This document shows positions 1 through 9,700 of a stretch of DNA of 28,321 nt, piece after piece. Below the pieces are notes generated by a model. That model saw only the letters and a list, made by a program, of their open reading frames with translations, made no database searches and had not been told where the DNA came from. This DNA comes from Trichodelitschia bisporula (taxonomy: Eukaryota; Ascomycota; Dothideomycetes; Phaeotrichales; Phaeotrichaceae), in the NCBI GenBank assembly GCA_010356995.1, contig ML996712.1, forward strand, positions 190,828-219,148. The letters are read 5' to 3'. Position numbers and translations under genes: made by a program. Each line of letters begins with the position of its first letter. The stretch's first letter is position 1.

Positions 1-345
1 GGCCAGAAGAGCTCCGGGTTGCCGCCTTTGGCCCAGGTTGCATGGCTTGAACCGCCGAGTCCGTGAACGAATATGATATCCACAGCGGGAGAACCACTCG
101 GCGCCGCGACGAGGGTTAGGGTGCGCAAATGCGGTAGTGATGTGGGTACAACCGTCTCGCGACTTGTGGGGCCGGGACTCGATGATGATGGTGGCACGCG
201 CTGCTCGCTGGGCTCGGTGGAGGGTTGGCCGGCGGGGGCACGGGGTGCAACATGATTACCAGCTGCGCTGGGCTCGGTCCCGTCACCGGCTTCATCGCGT
301 TTCTTGCTAGGTTTAGGCCTTAGTATTTTCCGAAATTTTCTCTTG
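1..345 (-). CDS. Partial alpha/beta-hydrolase-fold protein, N-terminal region (runs off left edge)
   Basis: Reading leftward from about 345 there is a continuous frame with a basic stretch (FRKILRPKPSKKRDE), a Ser/Pro-rich linker, then PAVDIIFVHGLGG followed by SSHATWAKGGNPELFW at the window edge. The hydrophobic strand plus VHGLGG is the classic first beta strand and oxyanion-hole region of alpha/beta hydrolases. In fungi this VDIIFVHGLxG...TW form is common at the N-terminus of multidomain NLR/STAND-type proteins and DUF676-like serine esterases. The catalytic GxSxG would lie outside the window, so activity cannot be judged. No in-frame ATG is visible in the stretch; a TACTAAC-like branch site near 350 (read on the minus strand) followed by an AG suggests an intron just upstream. 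Exact 5' structure is unknown. It could equally be a decayed fragment, given its neighbours. Confidence 0.5.
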
Positions 346-1733
346 AACACAGTTAGTAAGGGCCAAAATGCAATGGTAGACAGAGCTCAGGAACGGCGAT
401 ACAACTGCACCGCATATCGCGGAGGAAATGGAATACAGTTGACCCCAAGGAAGAAGGGGTTACGGAGAAGAAACATACGTACCATGATGGTTCAGAGCTG
501 TCAAGACGCTTCGTTCATCAGATCCGAGATGCTAGAGAGGCGAAAAGCTGATGCGAAATGAACCAGGTCCGCGAGCGACTCGCCCTCAGCTGTGGGATTA
601 CTCAGTGCGGGGGGGCTCGGCGCTCCCAGCCCCGTGTACTACGTGGAGGCTGTGACAAGTGCGTAAAGGCATTCTCGATCTGTCCAGTAACAGCTGCAGT
701 TGGCACCAGCACCGGGGGGCGCAGCCTCACCACCGACAGCCTATCTCGAGGGCCACAATGTCCCCCAAACCCAGAAGGAGGACCAGTGGGAACTCACTGG
801 GCGAGAAGCGGAGGGAGGGTTGCATCATGGCAAGCCAAAATGAGTGCAAATGTGGAGCATCATATCGCTCTGAAAACTGAGGTTAACAGTTGACGACTTG
901 ATGTCAAAACTGAGTAGGATGGGATCGGCATGCAGGGATCTGACGGGCCGCGCCTACGCCTGCGCTTGCGCGGGCCCCACTTTCATCTTCCCCACCACTC
1001 CAGGCTGGACACCACTAGTGATCAGCATTGTTGGACGATGTTGGGTGGATCTAAGCACCTACGAACCCGCCCGGTGCTTTCCTTCTTCGAGGCTAGCTGT
1101 ACATAGTTTGAATGCCTCGTCATTGGAAGGATGGTGCGCGATCCGCTGGAGTTCAGGACCAAATGCTGGAATCTGCACCTGTAGACGGCGGCCTGAGTAG
1201 GCGAAAGCATGATGGAGGGTAAGTGATGTAGGTAAGGCCTCGTCACAGGCAAAATGCAAGTAAGCCTTTGGAAAGTTTGGAAGAAGACAAAGAAGACAAA
1301 GAAGACAAAGAAGACAAGAAGACAACGGCCTTGCGGGGCCCTCAGCCGTATGCAAACAGTAGTCCCATATCGCCTTCCACTGTCCTGGTCAATACCTGCC
1401 CCTAGGCCTAGTGTTGACCGTTACTCTCTGCCTAACTCTTAGATGGGTCCCTTCTAGAATACAAACGATGCCTTCCATACTCATGAGTGCCTTAACAGTA
1501 CTTGCTTGGTGCCTTTGAGCCTTACGTCCCGTCTTTACATCAGCCAGTCTACCATGAAATAGTCGCGATTCTAAAGCATATCGGGTTCTCATCCTACCTA
1601 TCCACTCGTACAAAGGTAGTCGAGGATTTCCTCCTGCTCCTTCTTTTGGCGGAAGTGCTCAAAGAATTGTGTGAGAAAAGATTGATTGCCTAGCCCTGTT
1701 TTTTTTCTCTAATTTACAGGATGAACAGTATAT
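346..1733. other. Gene-free stretch left of the copia fossil
   Basis: No open frame here resembles a protein I recognise. Visible items are a 9-bp tandem array at 1283-1326 and a TATATA box-like string near 1728. The short frames present (62-111 codons) overlap on both strands and look like chance frames. Confidence 0.5.
1283..1326 (+). repeat. 9-bp tandem repeat (GAAGACAAA) x ~5
   Basis: Units start at 1283, 1292, 1301, 1310 (8 bp, one A short) and 1318. A simple purine-rich microsatellite; no associated gene recognised. Confidence 0.85.
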
Positions 1734-1739
1734 ATGTCC

Positions 1740-2560
1740 GTGATCGTCTTTCAGGATGTTCCTGCTTTTCATTGGACTTCGGCGTCGTCCATCTTCGCCA
1801 CTTCAGTGTTCGCCGTGCCAAGCCTGCCTTTCGGGTATCCTGGCATCGGGTATGCCGACACCTGGCTCACTCTCAGTCTTTTCACTTCCACTGACAGGCA
1901 GAAGACAACATACGACACTTCATCCAAAGTCAACGTCTGCAACAACAAGGCCTGGTTCACTGAAATGCACGAAGCCGGAGGCACTCTCAGCGGAACCGGA
2001 GGAACGACTCATGTCACCCAAAAGGGAACCATTCGACTTCCATGCCGACTTCGAGACGGCCGAACAGTCATCCACACTGTAAATGACGTCTGTTACCACC
2101 CGGACTCCCCGATCAATATTCTCTCAGCCATGAAGATGAGAAAGACCGGACTCATGCTCGATTGGAGCGACGGAGGGATCAAGAACAGAGACGGCGTTGA
2201 GATTGCTATGGCATTCGAAGAGGACGGAATCATCCTCATTCGCATGCAACTCCCAAGACGGCAATCGTGCCGTACATGACATTGGCCACTAAGCCATCGT
2301 CACCCAAGGTAGTGTCAGCGGAGCAGCTACATCGAAAAATGGGACACATTGGATACTCCCATCTCAAGCAGCTCATGCAGAACACCACCGGATTGAAGTT
2401 GGACAGCTACCACCACGACACCTGCACGTGCTGCCTAAGCTCCAAACTTCGCAAACGACCCTTCGGCGAAAGACAGCGCGCAGAAAGAGAGGGGGAAATC
2501 ATTTATTTGGACCTCGTGCCGCAGATCACGCCAGAAGGATTCGACCACAGTCGCGGATAC
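1740..2560 (+). mobile_element. Ty1/copia-type retrotransposon pol fossil (broken, partial)
   Basis: Translated similarity runs from a region resembling the copia aspartic-protease domain (NVCNNKAWFTEMHEAGGTLSG, then VNDVCYHPDSPINILSAMK) through the GAG-pre-integrase zinc-binding region (LHRKMGHIGYSHLKQL with the downstream CTCC pair) into the first residues of the integrase core (ITPEGFDHSRGYC). Reverse transcriptase and RNase H regions are absent here. The fossil is broken and stops abruptly where LTR-like repeat B begins at 2561. It belongs to the Ty1/copia (Pseudoviridae-like) lineage. Age cannot be dated from one fragment; the decay suggests it is not recent. Confidence 0.8.
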
Positions 2561-2700
2561 TGTTAAAATGAAGTGTGAACATGACTAAGTTGCTTTATGT
2601 CTAGCAGTGGGAAGTGAGCTAACTATATACCTCGACAGGAGACGACCCCTGTCTCCTGGCTCCACTCCAGCCACCCCAGGTTGCCGCCACAAATTCAACA
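2561..2700. mobile_element. LTR-like repeat B, left copy
   Basis: A 140-bp block beginning TGTTAAAATGAAG and ending AATTCAACA, so its ends form a short TGTT/AACA inverted pair as in LTRs. It contains a TATATA string and a strong hairpin (CAGGAGAC, 7-nt loop, GTCTCCTG). A second copy lies at 26961-27101, with about ten differences by eye. No target-site duplication is visible at the flanks. Strand is left open because the TG...CA ends are symmetric; the TGTTGAATTTG end (minus strand) also looks like a plausible LTR start. Confidence 0.75.
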
Positions 2701-2811
2701 CTCCCACTCAAACTGAGGTGAATGGAAGTGCACCAACAGTAAGCTCCCACTGCCTCCCATGTCCCGGGATAGAATAAACTCCAAGAGAGACAAAAACAAG
2801 AAGGGGGTTGG
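2701..2811 (+). mobile_element. Probable 3' internal end of a copia-like element (fossil)
   Basis: A 111-bp stretch between repeat B and LTR A. It ends in a purine-rich run (AAGAAGGGGGTTGG) directly before the TGTTAG start of LTR A, which fits a polypurine tract at the 3' end of an LTR element. No protein similarity is readable. Inference from position and composition only. Confidence 0.4.
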
Positions 2812-2899
2812 TGTTAGAAGGTGATGTGTGATCAATGGAAACATCACTGCATCAGAAGTTGGACCGAAGGTCTGTCCATGAATAAGTTGCTTTACTGTC
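2812..2899 (+). mobile_element. LTR A, truncated left copy
   Basis: Starts TGTTAGAAGG and shows about 90% identity by eye over 88 bp to the reverse complement of 27958 downward, where a longer copy lies. The match ends at 2899, after which the sequence switches at once to the O-GlcNAc-transferase-like coding remnant. Likely a Ty1/copia-type LTR, given the TGTTAGA start and the adjacent copia fossil. Truncated and old. Confidence 0.75.
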
Positions 2900-3366
2900 G
2901 CGCCCGAGGCAACACATATCGCGCGCGCGAGGGTGTGCGACCTCTTCCTCGACACGCCGGAGTGCAACGCGCACACCACGGCCGTAGACGCGTTATGGTC
3001 CGGCACACCGGTGGTCACGCTCGCGCTGCACGAGCATAAGATGTGCTTCCGCATGGCGGCGAGTATTCTAGCCGGGGCGTGTCTGCGCGGGGAAGAGGGG
3101 GAAAGGATGGTCGGGAATTGGCTGCGGGGAGTGAGGAGGAGTATGAGGTTTTTGCGGTTAGGTTGGGGAGGGGCGGGGTTAGGGGGAGACTGGAGGGGTT
3201 GAGGAGGGGGTTGTATGAGGGACGGAATGGATGTGCGCTTTTTGATACGGCGAGATGGGTTAGGGTTGTGGAGGGGGCGCATGAGGTTGTGTGGCAGCGG
3301 TGGGTGGGCGCGGTGGGGGGGGATGTTTGGTTGGGGGAGGAGGGGGAGGAGAGTGGTGGTGGGTGA
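2900..3366 (+). pseudogene. C-terminal remnant of an O-GlcNAc transferase (GT41/SPINDLY-type) gene
   Basis: From 2900 the plus strand encodes a segment with ARVCDLFLDTPECNAHTTA and then DALWSGTPVVTL, the conserved nucleotide-sugar-binding region of the GT41 catalytic C-lobe (family form: DLFLDT..CNAHTT..D.LW.GTP). A second block, EEYEVFAVRLGRGGVRG and then NGCALFDTARWVRVVEGAHE, matches the last helices of the same family, ending at the stop at 3366. The first block is in frame with 2933 and the second with 3043, so the reading frame changes once around 3100-3125. Everything N-terminal (TPR repeats, N-lobe) is missing and replaced by LTR A. Codons are strikingly G-rich (AGG, GGG). GT41 enzymes add GlcNAc or fucose to Ser/Thr of nuclear and cytosolic proteins; this copy cannot be functional by itself. 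Confidence 0.75.
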
Positions 3367-4399
3367 GGGGAGGGGGTGGGAGGGGTTAGGCATGTGCTTC
3401 CGCTCGCTTGGTGGGGTGAGGGTATTGTGAGGACTGAGCGGACTGGATTGGACTGCGGGATGCGGGTATTATTTGCACGGACTGGACTGGACTGGAGGGA
3501 ACGGGGAATGGGAAACGGGAAAGGCGTTTATGCTAGCGGGAATTGTGGAGTAAAATGAGCGTTCGGCCGCTGTCTTGAGAGGCGTATACGGCTTTCGTTT
3601 GGGTTAGGGACTGGGAATGGGAAGGATACACATCCGCGCTGGGGGGGGTATGCGAGTGTATGGAACTGGATGGGATGGAGCCTACGAGGCGGATTTGGGT
3701 TGTGGCGCACGTTGGGCTGGAATGGGTATATCGGGTAATGTGCGGGTCTGGGCTCGTGGGGGTGCGTCGGGTAGTGACAGTGCTGCGGATAGTGACACAC
3801 TGGCGACTGCGGGTTGGATGGGAGGGATCCTGGGTATATGTGTGCTGGATCGAGACCATTGTTTAGGGCCTCCCTGTGGATTGCGGAGTGTGTGCGGCTA
3901 GGTGGACAGGTGGTGGGTGGATGAGGACGGGTATGGTCCTCAATTTGCAGTGGCTCTAGTGAGCGGATGGTAGACAGGTTCTAATGGGTATGGCCATGAA
4001 TTTGCAGTGGCTTTCATTGATGCCGTTGACAACTTTTAGAATTTGTAGTATGTGCGCTTCTGAATGCTTCAGACCGCTGTCTATCGCTATGAAAGGCAAA
4101 GCCAACTATACACACGACCCTCGTGTCGCCATCGTTCTCACCGAGGCATGTCGCCCATGTGGACGCTCGTGTCACGTATCCTTCGCCAGCAGCCCTCGTG
4201 CTGCGTTACCATGGCCTTCAGCGTCCACCCGATTGCTCCGTCTTAATATCCTCCCGAAGCGCGAGCCGCTTAAGCCGTGCTGTCGTGTTCCAACGAAACA
4301 GCGTGCTTCCAGCGCTTCGTCTCCCACGCAGAATGCGTAACTCCCCTCGGCACACGCCGTCCAAAGAAAAACCTATCCCATCCCTTCGCCTTTTCCTCC
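3367..4399. other. Gene-free stretch with a 27-bp direct repeat
   Basis: G-rich plus strand from 3367 to about 3850, then more balanced composition. No recognisable coding region. A 27-bp near-repeat occurs at 3929-3955 and 3986-4012. The 3' flank of the bZIP gene lies at the right end. Confidence 0.5.
3929..4012 (+). repeat. Two 27-bp direct repeats, 57 bp apart
   Basis: Both copies read GGGTATGG....AATTTGCAGTGGCT, with differences only in the middle (TCCTC versus CCATG). Copies lie at 3929-3955 and 3986-4012. Function unknown; probably a decayed tandem duplication. Confidence 0.7.
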
Positions 4400-5470
4400 T
4401 CAAGGCACCCCAAACTTCCCCATCCCCATCTCCCCAAACACAAGCACATCCCCCACCAAGACCGGCTCACACCCCTCAACCCCATACACGCCGTACCCCA
4501 TCCCTCCTCCCACACCATACCTCCCCACCTCCCACCCGGCATCGTACCCATACGCGAATGCCCCGTCCGGGCTGAGACTCGGTGGAGGCAGCAAAGGCGG
4601 GGCGCCGAAGTCGCTTTCTTCGCCGAGGAGGGTGGTGGGTGTTTGGGCGTAGGTTGATTGTGGACTGAGGGTTAGGGTTGGACTTGGGAGGTGGGGGGGG
4701 AAGGCGGAGGCTGGGAGGAGTTGGTGGGGGGCGTTGGAGAGGAGAGGCTCGCACATTGCTGGTGGGGGGAGGGCGAAGGAGGGTGGTGGGGGTGGGGTAA
4801 GGAAGGTTGGGTTTTGGATGCGTTGTTGCTGTGCTTGTTGTTGATGTTGTTGCGCCTGCTGTTGTTGATGTTGATGCTGGTGTTGGTGTTGATGTTGATG
4901 CTGATGTTGATGCTGATGATGCGAAGCCGCAACCACGACATGCGGACTCGAAGGACTCCCAACACTACTCGGCCCATCCACCCGCACCGAAGGCGGACAC
5001 ACGCCGCCTGGACAGCACCGTCTCCCCAACAGCGCCGCAAGCCGCGAAACCGGATCATCCTCACTCGCCTCTCCCGGCTGGAGAAACGGGCTCGCCTGTG
5101 CCGCCGGATCCAGATCATCAGATTGCGGATTCCCGTGCACCTCGGGCGATTCAGAAGTCGCATCTGATCGTACCGCACTCTCAAGCTCCCCCTCACTAAC
5201 CCCCTTCCGCCGGAGTAAAGCCTTTAGCCGCGCGTTCTCGTCCAGGACCCTTCGGGCCGCGGCTTGCATCTCGGCGGACGCGGTGATTCCTGCGGAGGTG
5301 CATTCGCGGTACTTGGCTTCGAGGCTGGCGAGGTACTCTTTCCTGCGCGCGCGGGAGCGGCGTTGGTTGTCGCGGATGCGGGCGAGGTTGGCTTTCTGGC
5401 TGCTGTCAGCGAGAGATTGGTGAGGAGAGGCGGGTGGGAGGCGGACTGGGTCTTTTGGTTCGGGCATCAT
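4400..5470 (-). CDS. bZIP transcription factor with His/Gln repeat tract
   Basis: A 356-residue protein if translation starts at the MMPEPKDP methionine (5470). The basic region lies at about residues 29-45 (NLARIRDNQRRSRARRKEYL, with the invariant N35 and R43 at Nx7R spacing), followed by a weak leucine/aliphatic zipper-like segment (about 46-86) interrupted by Ala/Thr-rich sequence. This RIRDNQRRSRARRKEYL form occurs in a filamentous-fungal bZIP group; DNA binding as a dimer in the nucleus is expected, target unknown. A His/Gln tract occupies about residues 184-216, followed by a Pro/Ser-rich C-terminal half typical of an activation region. The frame stays open upstream to 5752, but that extension is Pro-rich, crosses a 13-base homopolymer and lacks conservation, so the later start is preferred. 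No intron is needed. It is the first intact gene right of the left island. Confidence 0.8.
   Translation of the reverse strand: MMPEPKDPVRLPPASPHQSLADSSQKANLARIRDNQRRSRARRKEYLASLEAKYRECTSAGITASAEMQAAARRVLDENARLKALLRRKGVSEGELESAVRSDATSESPEVHGNPQSDDLDPAAQASPFLQPGEASEDDPVSRLAALLGRRCCPGGVCPPSVRVDGPSSVGSPSSPHVVVAASHHQHQHQHQHQHQHQHQHQQQQAQQHQQQAQQQRIQNPTFLTPPPPPSFALPPPAMCEPLLSNAPHQLLPASAFPPHLPSPTLTLSPQSTYAQTPTTLLGEESDFGAPPLLPPPSLSPDGAFAYGYDAGWEVGRYGVGGGMGYGVYGVEGCEPVLVGDVLVFGEMGMGKFGVP
4830..4925 (-). repeat. Imperfect CAC/CAG codon repeat encoding His-Gln tract
   Basis: On the minus strand CAT/CAC and CAA/CAG codons alternate, encoding a (His-Gln)n run and then a Gln-rich segment interrupted by Ala. 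It lies wholly inside the bZIP coding region and keeps frame. Such tracts are length-variable between strains. Confidence 0.85.
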
Positions 5471-8400
5471 GAATTGATGTTGTGATGGATGGAGGATAGG
5501 TGGTGGTGAGGCTGGTGTAGAGAGGGTGATGGTGTTTAGTCGTGGAGCATGCGGCTTGGCGATGGTCGCCCAAGGGCAGGTAGGTGGTTGAAGAGGAGGA
5601 TGCGGTCCGATGCGGGGGGGGGGGGGACAGAGGGCCGATAAAAGTAAAATGGAAGCCGTGTGGAAGGCCCGTGGCGCCCCACCTGCTTGAACGCGCGGGT
5701 TTGGGGACGGGCTGAGTGGCTTATGGCGGCGTGTCCGGGGGGGGGATAACACGGCGTGTGGGTGTGGGTGCTTGGGTTGGTATTTCAGGAAGGCTGATTT
5801 TTGATGGGATCGTGGCTCAGGCTCTTCTGGGGGGGTTCAAGGTGGGTGGTGGATAGTTTGGGAGTAGCGGGATTGATGACGGTGATCGGGGGATGTAAAT
5901 TGAGGAGGATGATACTCGAGAGAGGAGTGCGGCTGCGTTCTCGATGATTTGGGGGCGGAGAGGTGGGGAGGGGATTGCTCGGTACTTCGTACGTTCACTG
6001 TGCTGCAGCATGCGGGGATACAGTAGAATAGAGTCTTTCGTTCTGGACAGCAGGGGGGATACATATGTCGAGCTAGGTGATGACGGGGGATGGGCGGCTT
6101 GCATATGCATTTGGCAGGCCGTGGAGGGTGGAGCGGAGATACAAGCCTTGAGCAATCAGCGGCAGGATGGAAAGGTGGGGCGTGCTTGTCGGTTGAAGAG
6201 GTTAGTTAGGATGCTTGAAGTGCTTGAAGCGCTTAAAGCGAGAACGGATTGTAGGGCGGGAATGGCGTCAAGACGGGCTTGACGGGTTATGAGGGTGGAG
6301 ATGCTAGTGCTGTGGATTGAGGGGCACGAGGATGTCTGACGGCGTGTGAATGGATGAGGTATGGGCCGGAGTGGTGGAGCGAAGCGGGTAAAAAGTAAGA
6401 GTGGCGCAAGTCTGAACCGACGATGGTTGCTCGTCATCGAACCACCTCTACATATAACCTCAAGACGATCGGAAGCAGCAATCGGTAGAGTACCAGCAAT
6501 GAACACCTTCGGGGACTCGTTCACCACACTACCATCGGATCGCTCCCGAACCTGATCCCCATGCGAGAAACTCGCCGCTCCGAGCACCCGGTGGAACCGA
6601 TGCAAATCCCCGAGTCTAGTTTCAGCAAGCCGAGTACCGGCACGATGCCCGAAATAGACGATGACTGCAGCTCGAGAGAGTGGATATTGAAAGGATCGTT
6701 TCCCCGCGGAGTTCCCATGCAGCACCACCATCACCACCCTCTTCTCCAACCTCCCAACCGAACGAATCCAATGGCGCAGTCCCCACCATCCACACTCCCC
6801 CCCCCTCAACCCCGCAGCCTCGCTCATAAACTCGGCGTCCAATACCCACCACTTGCCGCGAAGAAGAGCAACATATAACACCATTTCCACCCTCACAACC
6901 CCACAACCCTCCGCCCCACCCCCCACATCCCCTCGAAGCACGCCCTCTCACCCGCCAAACCCATTGGCAGCTCCGACGTCCGCCACGCATCGAGTACGTA
7001 AAGCCGCAGTCCCCAGAAACGCAGGACCTCGTCCGCCACCAAGCACCTCTTCCCCCTCTTCCAAACCACCACACGGCACCTCAGAACCGAGAGCATCGCC
7101 CTCCCCTCAGACATCCCCCCGATCCAAGCGTCCGTCCTCCCTTCTCGTACAAGACTCCAAAGCATCACACCCCCACACTTCACAGTCCCAAACCCACGAC
7201 ACCAGCACCAGGCACACACGCAAGCACCTCCCACATCCCCAGCAACCCGACCGTGCAGAAAACGGTGACATGCCAGCGCCATCAGCCTAGCAGATCTTTA
7301 CGAGTGGTGGGGAGGTGGGGGTTGAAGTCCACGAGCTGTCCAATCAGAGCTGCCCTAACTCATACACGTGGGGTGTTGGCTGGTCGTGGAGTGTCGCCAG
7401 GCTGCCAAGGGCGGAAGCGGGAAGGATGGGGGGGGGAAGGGTGTGGCTGAGGATTGGAGGGAGGGAGGGGGGGTTTTAGTGGAGTGCGAGAAGACCGGGC
7501 CGGATGGATGTTTGGCCGGGGATGGGTCACGGGGTTTGGAGCTTGCTTGATAGGAGGAGGGCATGAGCTGAACTGGACAACTTCGGGTGTGGTGAGTGCG
7601 GTTGAATGTCCGGCTTGACTTTGGGACGACTTTATGGATGCCTGGTATCCGCGAGGCTTGGGGTGAACATCACCTTCCCATTGACACGCTACAACACTCC
7701 GGAAATTGGACTTCGAGCTTTAAGTCAGGACTGTATTACCACCGTGGCGCGGATAAGCAAGCACGATACACCAGAAGCAAATTACCGGGTAGACTCCGAT
7801 ACACAAACCTGGCGCCTATTCTTGTGATATCCAGCCACGCGGAGCCGCAGGGTCGTCCGATCCAACGAGATGTTACCCGCAACGAACCCACCATGGAGAG
7901 CTGGGAGTCGATACACCAGACACATCCGCTGGCTGACTCAGAGAGGTCCAGCAAGAGCCATCAGGAACAGCATGTCGGAAACAGCGGACCCTCAGACACT
8001 CGCAAACAGTCAGCAACCACGAAGAGACCTCGAGACACAACACTGTGATTCCTCTAATCACACCCCATCATCCTCCCTGCTAATACACATTCGCGCCCGC
8101 GGCCGGCAGCACACTTACAACGCATAAGTTAACGAACCCCAAGAAACAAACAGCAAAACAGCTGGACCAAGAAGATATTGCGCAAACAAACGGGAAAAGA
8201 AACGAAGGAGGTAAAAGCGAGAGAAGCGTATTGGCAAGACGGAAATACGCCTCCGAATCTCCAAGATAGATGCACCTCTCCCAACCGCCCCACTCCAAAC
8301 TCTTTCGAAATGGAGGGCCATTTTTTTGCGGCATCGCATGCATGTCCGTAGCCTCTTTGACCCCCAAGCCCCCATGAGTATGACTGCGCTTTCCCCTCCC

Positions 8401-8524
8401 CCCCAAAAAAAAAGATCAACACCCTGCGCGCAAACCGGCCGCAAACATGCAAACAGGCCCCAACGAATGCAAGAGCATCCTTGATTCTTCTCTGCCTCTT
8501 GTCTCCAGTCCCTTCCTATATCCC
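5471..8524. other. 3-kb stretch without a recognisable gene
   Basis: Contains the bZIP upstream region (with a 13-G run at about 5614-5626, plus strand) and the Ras 3' flank at the right. Overlapping GC-rich frames exist on both strands, the longest being 261 codons at 6156-6941 (minus). That frame includes a plausible-looking middle part (SRAAVIVYFGHRAGTRLAE) but ends in low-complexity sequence, and I cannot match it to any family. A genuine unrecognised or decayed gene at 6150-7290 remains possible. Confidence 0.4.
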
Positions 8525-9371
8525 TTACATGACCGTGCAGCATCCGCATGTCTTGCCCTCCCGCTCGCCATCCATCTCCATCTTGCCCTGCGGCGACTGT
8601 GCCGGCACGCCCGAGGGGTAAGACGACATTTCCTTGTTATACCGGCGAATCTCGCGCACGATTTCGTAAAAGGCTTGGTCAACGTTGCGCCGAGACTTGG
8701 CTGACGTCTCGACGAACTTGCAGTTGAACTGGCGGGCCAGCGCCTCTCCCTCTGCAGGGTGTGTCAGTGCGTGCTACGTAGTGAGGAACGCCAAGGAGAG
8801 CGACTAACCGGCTGTAGACACCTCGCGCTCATTCTCCAGATCGCACTTGTTACCAACGACAATGATGGGAAAGACGTCCTTGTCCTTGACGCGCAGAATC
8901 TGCTGCTGGAAGGTGAGCATCTCCTCAAAGGACTGCCGTGACGTTATCGAGTAGACTAGCAGAAAGCCTTCGCCCGTCCGCATGTACTGCTCGCGCATAG
9001 CCGAGTATTCCTCCTGACCGGCGGTATCGAGGACATCGAGCAACGCGACCTCATCGTCGATGACACACTGCTTGCGGTAGGAATCTGGGGAGTGTAAGCG
9101 CGTGCTCAATGGTGACGCCAAAGAGACGGTGTGATGGAGAGGGGATGGAACAAAGCGGAGACGCGCATACCTTCGATGGTTGGGTCGTATTCGTCTACGA
9201 AATGCGACTGGATGAGTTGTATCGTAAGGCACGACTTGCCGACACCACCGCCGCCGACAACCACCAGCTTGTACTCGCGAAGAAACTAGACGAGTGCACG
9301 CGTTAGCGCTCATTCCGACCATGGCGGAGAGACGCGACAAGACGCAGAGCTGAGCTTACCTTGGATGCCAT
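8525..9371 (-). CDS. ras: Ras family small GTPase (RasA/Ras1 type), 4 exons
   Basis: Exons 9371-9360, 9285-9171, 9084-8809 and 8751-8525 join through GT-AG introns (74, 86 and 57 nt) into a 209-residue protein that closes exactly in frame. It begins [14 protein letters not shown], carries the P-loop GGGGVGKS (residues 15-22), the switch I core [11 protein letters not shown], switch [23 protein letters not shown] and SAK guanine-binding motifs, and ends in CTVM, a CAAX farnesylation box, with upstream cysteines suited to palmitoylation. The active-site glycines and the switch II glutamine are intact. Close to Aspergillus RasA in all of these; membrane-anchored switch controlling polarity, germination and cAMP/MAPK signalling in filamentous fungi. 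The first exon codes only four residues. The upstream 0.9 kb is purine-rich on the coding strand. Confidence 0.97.
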
Positions 9372-9684
9372 CTCAACTGACGCAACCTATGACGCCGACT
9401 GTGCCGGGTTGGGAGGGAACGGAGAGTCGCGTCGATGCTAACAGCGGGCGAGACGGTTGCTTCGATGGGGGGGGGGGTGCGCGTGCAGCGCTTGGTGTTG
9501 ACTGAAGTGAGGATTGTCTTCGGGAAGGGGTGGGGAAGGAATCGCAGGGAGGCCGGGGGGGGTTCGGTAGGTTTGTGTGGAGGACTTTGGGTGCGGGAAG
9601 GCAGAGAGGGAGAAGGGAGGGAGATGGGACTAGTACGGCGCAGCTGCAAGCGTTGTGGTTGGTGGTTGGGAGCGCGAAGGGGGA

Positions 9685-9700
9685 GGGGGGGGGGGGGGGG
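9685..9700 (+). repeat. 16-G homopolymer in a G-rich block upstream of Ras
   Basis: An uninterrupted run of 16 G lies within a G-rich segment (9450-9750) that contains further G runs (9-G near 9469). Located about 0.3 kb upstream of the Ras start codon, on the strand opposite to Ras transcription. Confidence 0.9.

Noticed and set aside
3250-4680. GGGTTAGGG strings (e.g. near 3258, 4669, also near 112) resembling telomere repeats
   Set aside because: At most about two units each, inside G-rich coding or low-complexity sequence; no tandem array, so not an interstitial telomere.
4123-5199. Plus-strand frames of 126-158 codons across the bZIP gene
   Set aside because: Antisense or out-of-frame shadows of the bZIP coding region; repetitive Leu/Met or Pro content arises from the CAC/CAG repeat and C-rich runs.
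5471-5752. 94-residue N-terminal extension of the bZIP frame
   Set aside because: Pro-rich, crosses a 13-base homopolymer and lacks conserved features; the MMPEPK start is more plausible.
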